Source of the DNA: Planctomycetaceae bacterium
Lineage (GTDB): Bacteria; Planctomycetota; Planctomycetia; Pirellulales; UBA1268
DNA length: 43,238 bases
Reading direction: 5' to 3'
NCBI GenBank assembly: GCA_005791575.1
Contig: SXWA01000009.1
Coordinates: forward strand, 1 to 43,238
The stretch's first letter is position 1, and each line of letters opens with the position of its first letter. Shown one piece after another: positions 1-7,390 of this stretch. The notes under the pieces are model-generated. The model had not been told where the DNA came from and did not search any database. It saw only the letters and a list, made by a program, of their open reading frames with translations. A program made the position numbers and the translations under genes.

Positions 1-196
1 ATGCGGGGTCCAACGCCTCCCGGGGGGCAACACGATGATCGCCAGCTACCACGTCGGCAAGGGGGGCGAACGGCTCGTCGAGGTCACGCCCGACAGGAAG
101 ATCGTGTGGGCGTGGAAGGCCGACGTGCCGGCGGTCCACCACTTTCAGGTGCTTTCCATCAACGGTGTGGCGGTGCCCGGGCCGGCGCTGCGCTGA
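1..196 (+). CDS. C-terminal fragment of an unrecognised, possibly beta-propeller protein
   Basis: The reading frame starting at base 2 is open from the window edge to TGA at 194-196. It encodes about 64 residues including 'RLPGGNTMIASYH' and 'LVEVTPDRKIVWAW'. That pattern resembles the blades of PQQ-like or arylsulfotransferase-like beta-propellers, where 'LPNGNTLIA..' and 'V.EVTPDGKVVW' repeats are common. This is inference from a short fragment. The 5' end lies outside the window, so function and location cannot be judged. The last ten codons (GVAVPGPALR-stop) form the first unit of the 60-bp tandem repeat that follows. The ORF track lists frame 1 here instead, which is a shadow. Confidence 0.6.
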   Translation, partial: CGVQRLPGGNTMIASYHVGKGGERLVEVTPDRKIVWAWKADVPAVHHFQVLSINGVAVPGPALR

Positions 197-354
197 CACG
201 TGAGCGAACGTGGGTAGGCGGACGGTGTGGCGGTGCCCGGGCCGGCGCTGGGCTGACACGTGAGCGAGCGTGGGCTGGCGGTCGGTGTGGCGGTGCCCGG
301 GCCGGCGCTGGGCTGACACGTGAGCGAGCGTGGGCTGGCGGTCGGTGTGGCGGT
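163..354. repeat. 60-bp tandem repeat, about 3.2 units, overlapping a gene end
   Basis: Units begin at 163, 223, 283 and (partial) 343, each starting 'cggtgtggcggtgcccgg' in the full copies. The period is exactly 60 bp. Units 2 and 3 are almost identical, and unit 1 differs by a few substitutions. The first unit contains the last codons and stop of the upstream gene. Because 60 is divisible by three, each unit repeats the TGA in the same frame (194, 254, 314). Confidence 0.95.
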
Positions 355-397
355 TTTTCCCGCCGGATCGCGACCCCAGGCCCATCCCTGGGTGGGG

Positions 398-403
398 TAG
401 AAT
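398..403 (+). promoter_or_regulatory. possible -10 box TAGAAT
   Basis: TAGAAT lies in 'ggggtagaatcctgggg', about 70 bp upstream of the GTG at 474. No convincing -35 sits 16-18 bp upstream. The context resembles 'ggggtacaatcccg' upstream of the DUF1501 gene at 14876, which is the main reason for listing it. Confidence 0.3.
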
Positions 404-473
404 CCTGGGGTCCGTCCGTTTCCCTGCGCCCGCGTGTCGGCCGGCGGCGGGAAACGGCCCTGGAGGCAGCGCC

Positions 474-3400
474 GTGTCCCCGTGGATCGCGTCCCCGCGG
501 ATCGAGCCGGTCGGTCGAGGGTGGACTGCCACCGTGATCGCGGTTCTTGCCGCCATCGCCGTCGGCATGGCTGGGGCAGCGGCCGACGGCCCGCTGTCGG
601 CCGAGGATGCCGCCTTCTTCGAGGCCCGCGTCCGGCCGCTGTTTGTCGAGCACTGCGCCGAGTGCCACTCGGGGGCCGCCGGCGAGCCCGAAGGGGGACT
701 GTCGTTCGACTCGCGGGCCGATTTCTTCGCCGCCGACGGGGTGGCGGTCGCCGGCAAACCCGACGACAGCGTGATCATCCAGGCGGTGCGCTACGACGGC
801 GACCTGCAGATGCCCCCCTCCGGGCGGCTGCCGGCGGAGGCGATCGCCACGCTCGAAGAGTGGGTGCGCCGCGGGCTCCCCTGGCCGGCCGACGGCAAGC
901 AGGCGGCGCGCGGGGGCTTCGACCTCGACGCCCGGCGCGCGGAGCACTGGTGCTGGCAGCCGCCGGTGGCGGGTGATCCCCCCGCCGTGGCCGACCCCGG
1001 CTGGTGCCGCGGGGAGATCGACCGCTTCGTCCTCGCGCGGCTCGAGAAGGCCGGTCTCCAGCCGGTGCCCGAGGCGCCGCGCACGGCGCTCGTGCGGCGC
1101 GCGGCGGAGGTCCTCACCGGCCTGCCCCCCGATCCGGCCGACGTCGAGCGGATCGCCTCCGATCCCGACCCGGCCGCCTTCGACCGGTATGTCGACACGC
1201 TCCTCGCGTCGCCGCACTACGGCGAGCGCTTCGCCAGGCACTGGCTCGACATCGTCCGCTACGCCGAGACGCGCGGCCATGAGTTCGACTTCCCGATCCC
1301 CAACGCCTGGCGCTACCGCGACTGGGTGATCCGCGCTTTCAACGCCGATCTGCCCTACGACCGGTTCGTCACCGAGCAGGTGGCTGGCGATCTCGTCGCC
1401 CCGCCGCGGCTCGACGGCGCCGGCGCCGACGAATCGGTGCAGGGGACCGGATTCTGGTTCCTCGGCGAGGAGGTCCACTCGCCGGTCGACATCCAGCAGG
1501 ACGAGGCGGACCGGATCGACAACCGCGTCGACACGTTCGGCAAGGCGTTCCTCGGGCTGCCGCTCGGCTGCGCGCGCTGCCACGACCACAAGTTCGACGC
1601 CATCTCCGCCGCCGACTACTACGCCCTCGCCGGCACCGTGCTCTCCGCCAGCTACCGGCAGGTGCCGTTCGAATCGCTGCCCGCCAACCGCATCGTCGCC
1701 GAGCGCCTTGCGGCGGCCGATCCCGCGGAGCGCGACCGGCTCCTCCCCTTGGTCGGTCGGGCGCTTGCTGCACGACCGGAGGCGGAGGTGATCGGCAGGC
1801 TGCGCGCCCGGCTGGCCACCGTAGCGGCGGCCGTTGCCGCGGACGGAGCGGCGGTCACGATCGCCGACTACACCGCTCCCGACACGAGCCCTGCGCTCCT
1901 CTGCGACGGTGTCGCCTGGCGGCACCTCCCGGCAGGGCAGCCGCTGCCGCGGGGCGACGGCCGGGGCATCACGCTCCTGCCCCACGGTGCGGCCCACTGC
2001 GATGCCGTCTGGTCGCGGATGACCTCGGCCGGTGAACGCGATCCCGGCGGTCTCGGGGGTCTCGATCGGGCGGGGCGCGTGCTGCGGACCCCGAAGACGT
2101 GGCTCACGCAGGGGGTGCTCTGGCACCGCGTCCGCGGCCACGTGCAGATCTTCGCCTGCATCGACGGGCACGTGATGGTGCTCGGCCCGCTCTACGGGGC
2201 CACGGTGACCAGCGTCGACACGCAGGGGCAGTGGCGCTGGGTGCGGCAGGATCTCAGGAGCGCCATCGACTGGTCGCGCGGGCATCTGGTCCATGTGGAA
2301 TACGCGGCGGTCGCCGGGCCGGTGGACGTGGCCGAGGTGGTGGCGGCGCCTGAGGAGCCGCGGCGCGCCGATCCGCTCGCGGCCGAGGTCGCCCGGCGGA
2401 GCGCCGCCGGCGCCGGGCCCGACGGCGATGCCGTGCTGGGGGCATTGATGCAGGAGGTGATCGCCGCGTGCTCCGGCGGCGGCGGGGCGGGGCCAGCGTC
2501 AGCGCCGCTCGTGGCGGAAATCGTGAATACCGTCCTCGCCGACCCGGCCACCGACTGGACCGGGGGCGACGCCGGGGTGCTGGCCGCCGCGGCGGGCACC
2601 GTGCGCGCGGAGCGCGAGGCGATCGCCGCGGAGGCGCGGCTGGCGTCGGCGATCGCACCGGCGATGCTCGATGGCAACGGCATCGACCAGGCGATCCTTC
2701 TCAAGGGCTCGGCCGCCCGTCGTGGTGCCGCGGTGCCGAGGCGCTTCCTCGAGGCGATCGACGGCCGTGGCCAGCCGCCCTTCCCGGCGGCGGCCTCGGG
2801 GCGGATGGAGCTGGCGGCGCGGCTGGTCGATCCGGCCAATCCGCTCACCTCCCGGGTGATCGTCAACCGCGTCTGGCACTGGCTCTTCGGCCGCGGGTTG
2901 GTCGCCACCCCCGACAACTTCGGGCGCCTCGGCGAGGCTCCGGCCGACCCGCTCGCCCAGGCGCTGCTCGACAGGCTCGCCGTCCGCTTCCAGGCCGAGG
3001 GGTGGAGCCTCAAACGGCTGATCCGCGAGATCGTCGTCAGCAGCACCTGGCGGATGAGCAGCGTGGCGCGCTCGGAGGCGCTCGCCGTCGATCCGCTCAA
3101 CCACCTCCTCCACCATGCTCCGCTGCGCAGGCTCGAGGGGGAGGCGATCCGCGACACGATCCTCGCCGTCTCCGGACGGCTCGACCGCACGGTCGGCGGG
3201 GCACCGGTCGAGGTGCACCTGGCGGAATACCACGAGGGGCGCGGCAAACCGGCCTCCGGCCCGCTCGACGGCGCCGGCCGGCGCAGTCTCTACACGAAGA
3301 TCCGCCGCAATTTCCTCCCCGCCTTCCAACTCGCCTTCGACATGCCGGTGCCCTTCCAGGCGATGGGGCGCCGCAACGTGACCAACGTCCCGGCGCAGGC

Positions 3401-3686
3401 GCTGGTGCTGATGAACGATCCGTTCGTCATGGAGCAGGCCCGGCTCTGGGCGCGGCGGACCCTCGCCGACTCTGCCGCGGGACCGCGCGAACGGATCGCG
3501 GCGATGTACCGCGACGCCTTCGCCCGGCCGCCCCGCCCCGACGAGATCGATGTGGCGGCGGCCTTCCTCGCCGCCCAGGCGGCGCTCCATGGGGCCGACT
3601 TCGTCGCCGATCCGCGGCACGAAGGGGCGTGGGCCGACCTCGCCCACGCGCTGTTCAACGCCAAGGAGTTTGTCTACCTGCCATGA
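474..3686 (+). CDS. Exported planctomycete cytochrome/DUF1549/DUF1553 protein
   Basis: Predicted to be a large periplasmic c-type cytochrome-like protein of unknown substrate. A hydrophobic signal segment (about residues 20-37) is followed by a planctomycete cytochrome domain with 'CAECH' near residue 61. A DUF1549 region follows, with 'GCARCHDHKFDA' near 365. Next is a beta-rich insert of roughly 150 residues, then a C-terminal DUF1553 region starting near 'ANPLTSRVIVNRVWHWLFGR' (about 780) and ending 'FNAKEFVYLP', typical of the family. I chose GTG 474 because GGAGG sits 8 bp upstream; the track start at 330 adds a Pro/Arg-rich leader. The length of about 1070 aa is at the long end because of the insert. 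Its stop overlaps the next ATG (ATGA), so the two genes are translationally coupled. A sugar or polysaccharide oxidation role has been proposed for such families but is unproven. Confidence 0.9.
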   Translation: MSPWIASPRIEPVGRGWTATVIAVLAAIAVGMAGAAADGPLSAEDAAFFEARVRPLFVEHCAECHSGAAGEPEGGLSFDSRADFFAADGVAVAGKPDDSVIIQAVRYDGDLQMPPSGRLPAEAIATLEEWVRRGLPWPADGKQAARGGFDLDARRAEHWCWQPPVAGDPPAVADPGWCRGEIDRFVLARLEKAGLQPVPEAPRTALVRRAAEVLTGLPPDPADVERIASDPDPAAFDRYVDTLLASPHYGERFARHWLDIVRYAETRGHEFDFPIPNAWRYRDWVIRAFNADLPYDRFVTEQVAGDLVAPPRLDGAGADESVQGTGFWFLGEEVHSPVDIQQDEADRIDNRVDTFGKAFLGLPLGCARCHDHKFDAISAADYYALAGTVLSASYRQVPFESLPANRIVAERLAAADPAERDRLLPLVGRALAARPEAEVIGRLRARLATVAAAVAADGAAVTIADYTAPDTSPALLCDGVAWRHLPAGQPLPRGDGRGITLLPHGAAHCDAVWSRMTSAGERDPGGLGGLDRAGRVLRTPKTWLTQGVLWHRVRGHVQIFACIDGHVMVLGPLYGATVTSVDTQGQWRWVRQDLRSAIDWSRGHLVHVEYAAVAGPVDVAEVVAAPEEPRRADPLAAEVARRSAAGAGPDGDAVLGALMQEVIAACSGGGGAGPASAPLVAEIVNTVLADPATDWTGGDAGVLAAAAGTVRAEREAIAAEARLASAIAPAMLDGNGIDQAILLKGSAARRGAAVPRRFLEAIDGRGQPPFPAAASGRMELAARLVDPANPLTSRVIVNRVWHWLFGRGLVATPDNFGRLGEAPADPLAQALLDRLAVRFQAEGWSLKRLIREIVVSSTWRMSSVARSEALAVDPLNHLLHHAPLRRLEGEAIRDTILAVSGRLDRTVGGAPVEVHLAEYHEGRGKPASGPLDGAGRRSLYTKIRRNFLPAFQLAFDMPVPFQAMGRRNVTNVPAQALVLMNDPFVMEQARLWARRTLADSAAGPRERIAAMYRDAFARPPRPDEIDVAAAFLAAQAALHGADFVADPRHEGAWADLAHALFNAKEFVYLP

Positions 3687-5134
3687 ATGATCCGGCTGCC
3701 ATCGCCCACCCCGGGGTCCCCTTTCCCTGCCGGCGCCACCGGCCGCTCCCCTCGCGGCGCCGCTGGCTGGCCGAGGCCGGCTGCGGGTTCGGCGCGGTCG
3801 CCGCGGCCGCGCTCCTCGATCGGGACCAGGCGCGCGGAGCCGGTCTCTCCGCCGTCCACCATCCGGCGCGGGCCACGAGCGTGATCTTCCTCTACATGGA
3901 TGGCGGGGTGTCGCAGGTCGATTCGTTCGATCCCAAGCCGCGCCTGGAGCGCGACGCGGGCAAGGATCCGCGCAGCCTCTTCAAGGTGGATGCCACGCAG
4001 TTCAACAGCGTCGGCAACGTGCTGCCGAGCCCGTGGGGATTCCGCCGGTATGGGCAGAGCGGGATCGCCGTCAGCGATCTGTTTCCCTCGATCGCCGCCC
4101 GAGTGGACGAACTGGCGGTGATCCGCTCGATGACCAGCGCCTTCCCCGAGCACACCAACGCCAACTATTTCCTCCACACCGGCAGCGGCCTCCAGGGGCG
4201 GCCGAGCATGGGGGCGTGGACCACCTACGGGCTGGGGAGCGAGAACGACGATCTCCCCGGCTTCATGGTGATCAACGGCGGGCTCATCCCCCCCGGCGGC
4301 CTCGACAACTTCACCAGCGGATTTCTCCCCGCCACCTATCAGGGCTCCGTGATCCGCCCGGTGCGCGGCGGGTTGGCCAACGTCCTGCCGCGCGAGCCCT
4401 CGTCCGGGATGCAGTCGGCCAAGCTCGGGCTCGCCCGGCGCCTCGACGACGGCTTCGCGGCCGCCTATCCGGCCGTGCCCGACGCGCTGGAAAGCGCGAT
4501 CGCCAACCGCGAGCTCGCCTGGCGGATGCAGACCGAGGTGCCCGGCCTCCTCGACCTCGATGGCGAGACGGTCGCGATGAAGCGCGCCTATGGCCTGGAG
4601 AGTGAATACGAGCCGACGCGGATCTTCGGCACCGAGTGCCTCCTCGCGCGGCGCATGGTCGAGCGCGGGGTGCGCTTCGTCGAGCTCACCTGCCCGTCGG
4701 TCGGCACCGACCGCTGGGACCAGCACGGTGGCCTGCGCGAGGGGCACGCGCGCAACGCCCGCGCGGTGGATCAGCCGATCGCCGCGCTGATCGCCGACCT
4801 CCGCCAGCGCGGCCTCCTCGATACGACACTCGTGGTCTGGAGCGGCGAGTTCGGCCGCACCCCGTTCGCCCAGGGGTCCGACGGCCGTGACCACAATCCG
4901 CAGGCCTTCTCGCTGTGGATGGCGGGGGGCGGCGTGAAGGGGGGGACGGTGGTCGGGGCGACCGACGACTACGGCTACCGTGTGGTCGAGAAACCGTTCA
5001 TGATCCACGACCTGCACGCCACGCTGCTGTGGCTGCTGGGGCTCGATCACACGCAGCTCACCTACCGCTTCAGCGGCCGCGACATGCGGCTCACCGACGT
5101 GCACGGCCACGTGATCGCCGACGTGCTCGCCTGA
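3683..5134 (+). CDS. DUF1501 family exported protein
   Basis: DUF1501 proteins belong to the alkaline phosphatase/sulfatase-like superfamily; their substrates are unknown. The 483-aa product starts at ATG 3683, overlapping the upstream stop by 4 bp. The N-terminus has a Tat-like 'SRRRWLAEAG' followed by a hydrophobic stretch. Family features visible are 'FLYMDGGVSQVDSFDPKP', 'LAVIRSMTS', 'LARRMVERGVRFVEL', 'WSGEFGRTPF' followed by 'GRDHNPQAFSLWMAGGG', and the C-terminal 'SGRDMRLTDVHGHVI'. Coupling to the cytochrome/DUF1553 gene is the usual planctomycete arrangement and suggests that the two exported products work together. The track's 888-aa ORF is this gene plus an upstream shadow. Confidence 0.92.
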   Translation: MNDPAAIAHPGVPFPCRRHRPLPSRRRWLAEAGCGFGAVAAAALLDRDQARGAGLSAVHHPARATSVIFLYMDGGVSQVDSFDPKPRLERDAGKDPRSLFKVDATQFNSVGNVLPSPWGFRRYGQSGIAVSDLFPSIAARVDELAVIRSMTSAFPEHTNANYFLHTGSGLQGRPSMGAWTTYGLGSENDDLPGFMVINGGLIPPGGLDNFTSGFLPATYQGSVIRPVRGGLANVLPREPSSGMQSAKLGLARRLDDGFAAAYPAVPDALESAIANRELAWRMQTEVPGLLDLDGETVAMKRAYGLESEYEPTRIFGTECLLARRMVERGVRFVELTCPSVGTDRWDQHGGLREGHARNARAVDQPIAALIADLRQRGLLDTTLVVWSGEFGRTPFAQGSDGRDHNPQAFSLWMAGGGVKGGTVVGATDDYGYRVVEKPFMIHDLHATLLWLLGLDHTQLTYRFSGRDMRLTDVHGHVIADVLA

Positions 5135-5166
5135 CGGGCCGGCCGCTGCTCAGCAGACTGCGACAA

Positions 5167-5448
5167 TCAGCCTGTGGCCTTCATCGACAGGCTGCGGAGC
5201 GTGAGTACCGAGCCGACGGACATCAGCGCCAGGCCCAGCCACCGCGGGGGGGCGACTTCCTTGCGGACCGGCGTCGCCTGCCAGAGCGAAGCTCCGGCCG
5301 ACGTCTGCGGATCCCCCATCTGCGCGGCGATGAAGCGGGTGGACTTCTCCGACAGGGTGAACGACTCCACCAGGCGGAATTGGACGCCGGCGAGAAACAG
5401 AACGAGCCCCACCAGCAGGATGTGCTGTCGTTTCAATCCTGCACGCAT
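5167..5448 (-). CDS. Small two-TM hypothetical protein
   Basis: A 93-aa protein read from ATG 5448 to TGA 5167. I do not recognise a family. It has an N-terminal hydrophobic segment 'ILLVGLVLFLAGVQFRLVE', a polar middle of about 40 residues ('TLSEKSTRFIAAQMG'), and a second hydrophobic segment 'WLGLALMSVGSVLTLRSL' near the C-terminus. This looks like a helical-hairpin inner-membrane protein. The track extends it upstream to 202 aa, but that part is Arg/Pro/Gly-rich and looks like non-coding shadow. It is convergent with the DUF1501 gene (32 bp between stops) and divergent from the BBP7 gene. Confidence 0.7.
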   Translation of the reverse strand: MRAGLKRQHILLVGLVLFLAGVQFRLVESFTLSEKSTRFIAAQMGDPQTSAGASLWQATPVRKEVAPPRWLGLALMSVGSVLTLRSLSMKATG

Positions 5449-5761
5449 GACGTCCCCGTCCCCCGCGACGTGTGGCCTCGTCTCAACCCGGCCGCAACAC
5501 GGCGACCGGTCGCTCCCCTTCCCTGGGGAGGATCGATTGCCGGCCTGTCCCGGCTGGAGCCAGGGCGGAGGAATTCCGCCTGTGGCGGTGGTGCCGGCGC
5601 GGCGACCGTGCCCAGGCGGGGGTGGGAGGTGGGGCAAGCTGCGGGGTGAACTACGGGTTCTGCCGGTTTTTTCTGTGGAAACGATTCTGACGCGGACGAT
5701 AGATCCGACGGTCGTGGCGATTGTTCCGTCTTCAGTGACTCTTACGCACACGGGGCCGACC
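5449..5761. other. Divergent intergenic region
   Basis: About 310 bp between the small membrane protein and the beta-barrel gene. It must hold both promoters, but I see no convincing -35/-10 pair. A short inverted repeat (GGCGGA...TCCGCC) sits near 5567-5583. Both strands are open in long ORFs here, but the translations are low-complexity. Confidence 0.5.
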
Positions 5762-7285
5762 GTGAAAACGTTCATGCAGCGACTCCGGGCGATTTCACGC
5801 AGTGCCCTTGCGGCCTGTGGCCAAAGTCCACACCTGGCCTTTGGCCACTCGAAAACCGACGGTTTTCACGGGAGCTTTGCTCCCGGCACCGGATCCCTCC
5901 GGTGCGGCAGGCTGTTTGTCCACAGCCTGCTGGCGGCCTTCGCCATCGTTGGCAGCGCCGGAGGCGACGAATTCGCACCGGCGTTTCCGCAGGATCCGGT
6001 GGGCGCCATCGACGGCGAGATCGCCGGGGCGACTCCTGCACCCCAGATGCAACTGGGCGAGATCGCCGAACCGGGTGGGCTGGTCGCGGTGGAACCGATC
6101 CGCGAGGGCCTCCCCAGCCTACCGGACCGGCTGGCCGACGACATGCGGCTCGACGAGCCGATGCTGGAGCAGATGCCTGACGAGCTCAGTTCGGGCAACT
6201 GGTTCTCGCTCGGCCAGTATTACGGCTCGGTCGAGAACGTCTGGATGGGACGCAACCGCGAGTACCGCCGCGTGGTCGGCCGCGACGTGCTCATTCCCGT
6301 GCCCTTGGGCCGCAACAAGCAGGGGGTGTTTTCCACCGACTCGATTCCCTACGACCTCGCGCCGGGGGCGCGGGTGACGCTCGGGACGTTCCTCGGCCGT
6401 GACTATCTCAACCGCGACCAGTCGCTCGAACTCACCTATTACGGCGGGTTTTCCTTCGCGATCAACGACACCTGGAACGCGATCATCCTCAACAGCGGCA
6501 CGGCGTCGTCGTTCCTCGTGCCGACGATTGCCGCCGCCTCACCGGGCTTCACCGGTGCGCAGGAATACGACCTCAAGACCACCTCCAACTTCAACAGCCT
6601 GGAACTCAACTGGAAGCTCCATCGCCGCCTCGGGCGCGACAAGGTGACGATGTCGCCCAATGGCGACTGGACCAAGCATGCCGAACGCGGCTGGCTCCCC
6701 AGCCTGATCGTCGGCCCGCGGATCGCCAACGTGAACGAGACGTGCACCTTCAGCGGCCGCATGCCCGGTCAGCCGGTGTCGACGTTCGGCGGTGACTATG
6801 CGATCGAAACGCAGAACTGGCTCCTCGGCCTCAACCTCGGCGGCGAGCTCATCAGCCAGAACGAGTTCTTCTACTGGGGGCTCCGCGGCCGGGTCGCACC
6901 GGCGATCTCGTTCACCGCCAACCAGCAGTCGTTCTACGGGGTCAACAATTACCTCCCCTCGTCGATCCCGATCCGCGGTCTCGACGGCAATCAGATCGTG
7001 ATCGACGGCGTGCCGCAGACGGTCACCGTGCCCCAGGGCACGGAGAGTTGGCAGATGGCGGCCACCCAGACGGCCCCCGGCTTCCTCGGCGACCTCTCGA
7101 TCCTGGCGGGCTGGAACGTGACTCCCAACTTCGCGGTCCAGTGCAGCTACGACTTCCTCTGGATCGGTGGACTGGCGACCGCCACGCGGCAGTTCAACAT
7201 GAACAAGATCCGCCAGAACCCGATCGACGGCGGCGGGCAGATGTTCCTCAACGGCTTCGCCTTCGGCATCAACGGTACCTGGTGA
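5762..7285 (+). CDS. BBP7 family outer-membrane beta-barrel protein
   Basis: Predicted to be an outer-membrane beta-barrel of the planctomycete BBP7 (former DUF1551) family, whose function is unknown. The mature part shows alternating hydrophobic strands and family-like segments: 'YYGSVENVWMGRNREYRR', 'LNRDQSLELTYYGGFSF', 'FNSLELNWKLHRRLGRDK', 'WLPSLIVGPRIANVNE' and a terminal 'FLNGFAFGINGTW', which ends in an aromatic residue as outer-membrane barrels do. I chose GTG 5762; ATG 5774 is the alternative. The track ORF from 5174 is an open-frame extension. The N-terminal region is odd: the 118-bp hairpin element (5817-5934) is read in frame, encoding about 39 residues between 'ISRSALAAC' and the hydrophobic 'LFVHSLLAAFAIVGSAGG'. 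The last nine codons with the stop are tandemly triplicated. Confidence 0.85.
   Translation: MKTFMQRLRAISRSALAACGQSPHLAFGHSKTDGFHGSFAPGTGSLRCGRLFVHSLLAAFAIVGSAGGDEFAPAFPQDPVGAIDGEIAGATPAPQMQLGEIAEPGGLVAVEPIREGLPSLPDRLADDMRLDEPMLEQMPDELSSGNWFSLGQYYGSVENVWMGRNREYRRVVGRDVLIPVPLGRNKQGVFSTDSIPYDLAPGARVTLGTFLGRDYLNRDQSLELTYYGGFSFAINDTWNAIILNSGTASSFLVPTIAAASPGFTGAQEYDLKTTSNFNSLELNWKLHRRLGRDKVTMSPNGDWTKHAERGWLPSLIVGPRIANVNETCTFSGRMPGQPVSTFGGDYAIETQNWLLGLNLGGELISQNEFFYWGLRGRVAPAISFTANQQSFYGVNNYLPSSIPIRGLDGNQIVIDGVPQTVTVPQGTESWQMAATQTAPGFLGDLSILAGWNVTPNFAVQCSYDFLWIGGLATATRQFNMNKIRQNPIDGGGQMFLNGFAFGINGTW
5817..5934 (+). repeat. Five-hairpin palindromic element, copy A
   Basis: Five perfect inverted repeats lie back to back: GTGGCCAAAG/CTTTGGCCAC; GAAAACC-GAC-GGTTTTC; CGGGAGC-TTT-GCTCCCG; GCACCGGA-TCCC-TCCGGTGC; GCAGGCTGT/ACAGCCTGC. 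Copy B at 29412-29529 has the same length, with 14 differences by my hand alignment and no indels. The element lies entirely within the signal-peptide region of the BBP7 gene and is read in frame. Confidence 0.93.
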
Positions 7286-7339
7286 GCCTTCGGCATCAAC
7301 GGTACCTGGTGAGCCTTCGGCATCAACGGTACCTGGTGA
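7259..7339 (+). repeat. 27-bp exact tandem repeat x3 spanning a stop codon
   Basis: The unit 'gccttcggcatcaacggtac' + 'ctggtga' occurs three times without change, at 7259, 7286 and 7313. Unit 1 is the last eight sense codons (AFGINGTW) plus TGA of the BBP7 gene. Units 2 and 3 repeat this in frame downstream, giving stops at 7283, 7310 and 7337. Confidence 0.97.
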
Positions 7340-7390
7340 GCCCGTGCCACCGCGTGCGGAACCCGGTGAGCGCGATCCGGTCCGGCCCGC

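Noticed and set aside
163-354. CRISPR array
   Set aside because: Direct contiguous 60-bp tandem units without distinct spacers, and no cas genes nearby.
159-2294. 711-aa minus-strand ORF opposite the first cytochrome gene
   Set aside because: Its translation is Arg/Gly/Pro/His-rich with no domain. The plus strand carries clear CxxCH and DUF1549/DUF1553 motifs. Long antisense ORFs are expected at this GC content.
5174-5761. Extended N-terminus of the BBP7 protein as given by the 703-aa ORF
   Set aside because: The extra 196 residues are low-complexity, lack a signal peptide at the start and overlap the small membrane protein gene.
5817-5934. Simple rho-independent terminator cluster
   Set aside because: The hairpins lie wholly inside an open coding frame just after the start and lack U tracts. 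The matching second copy is in the same frame of another gene.
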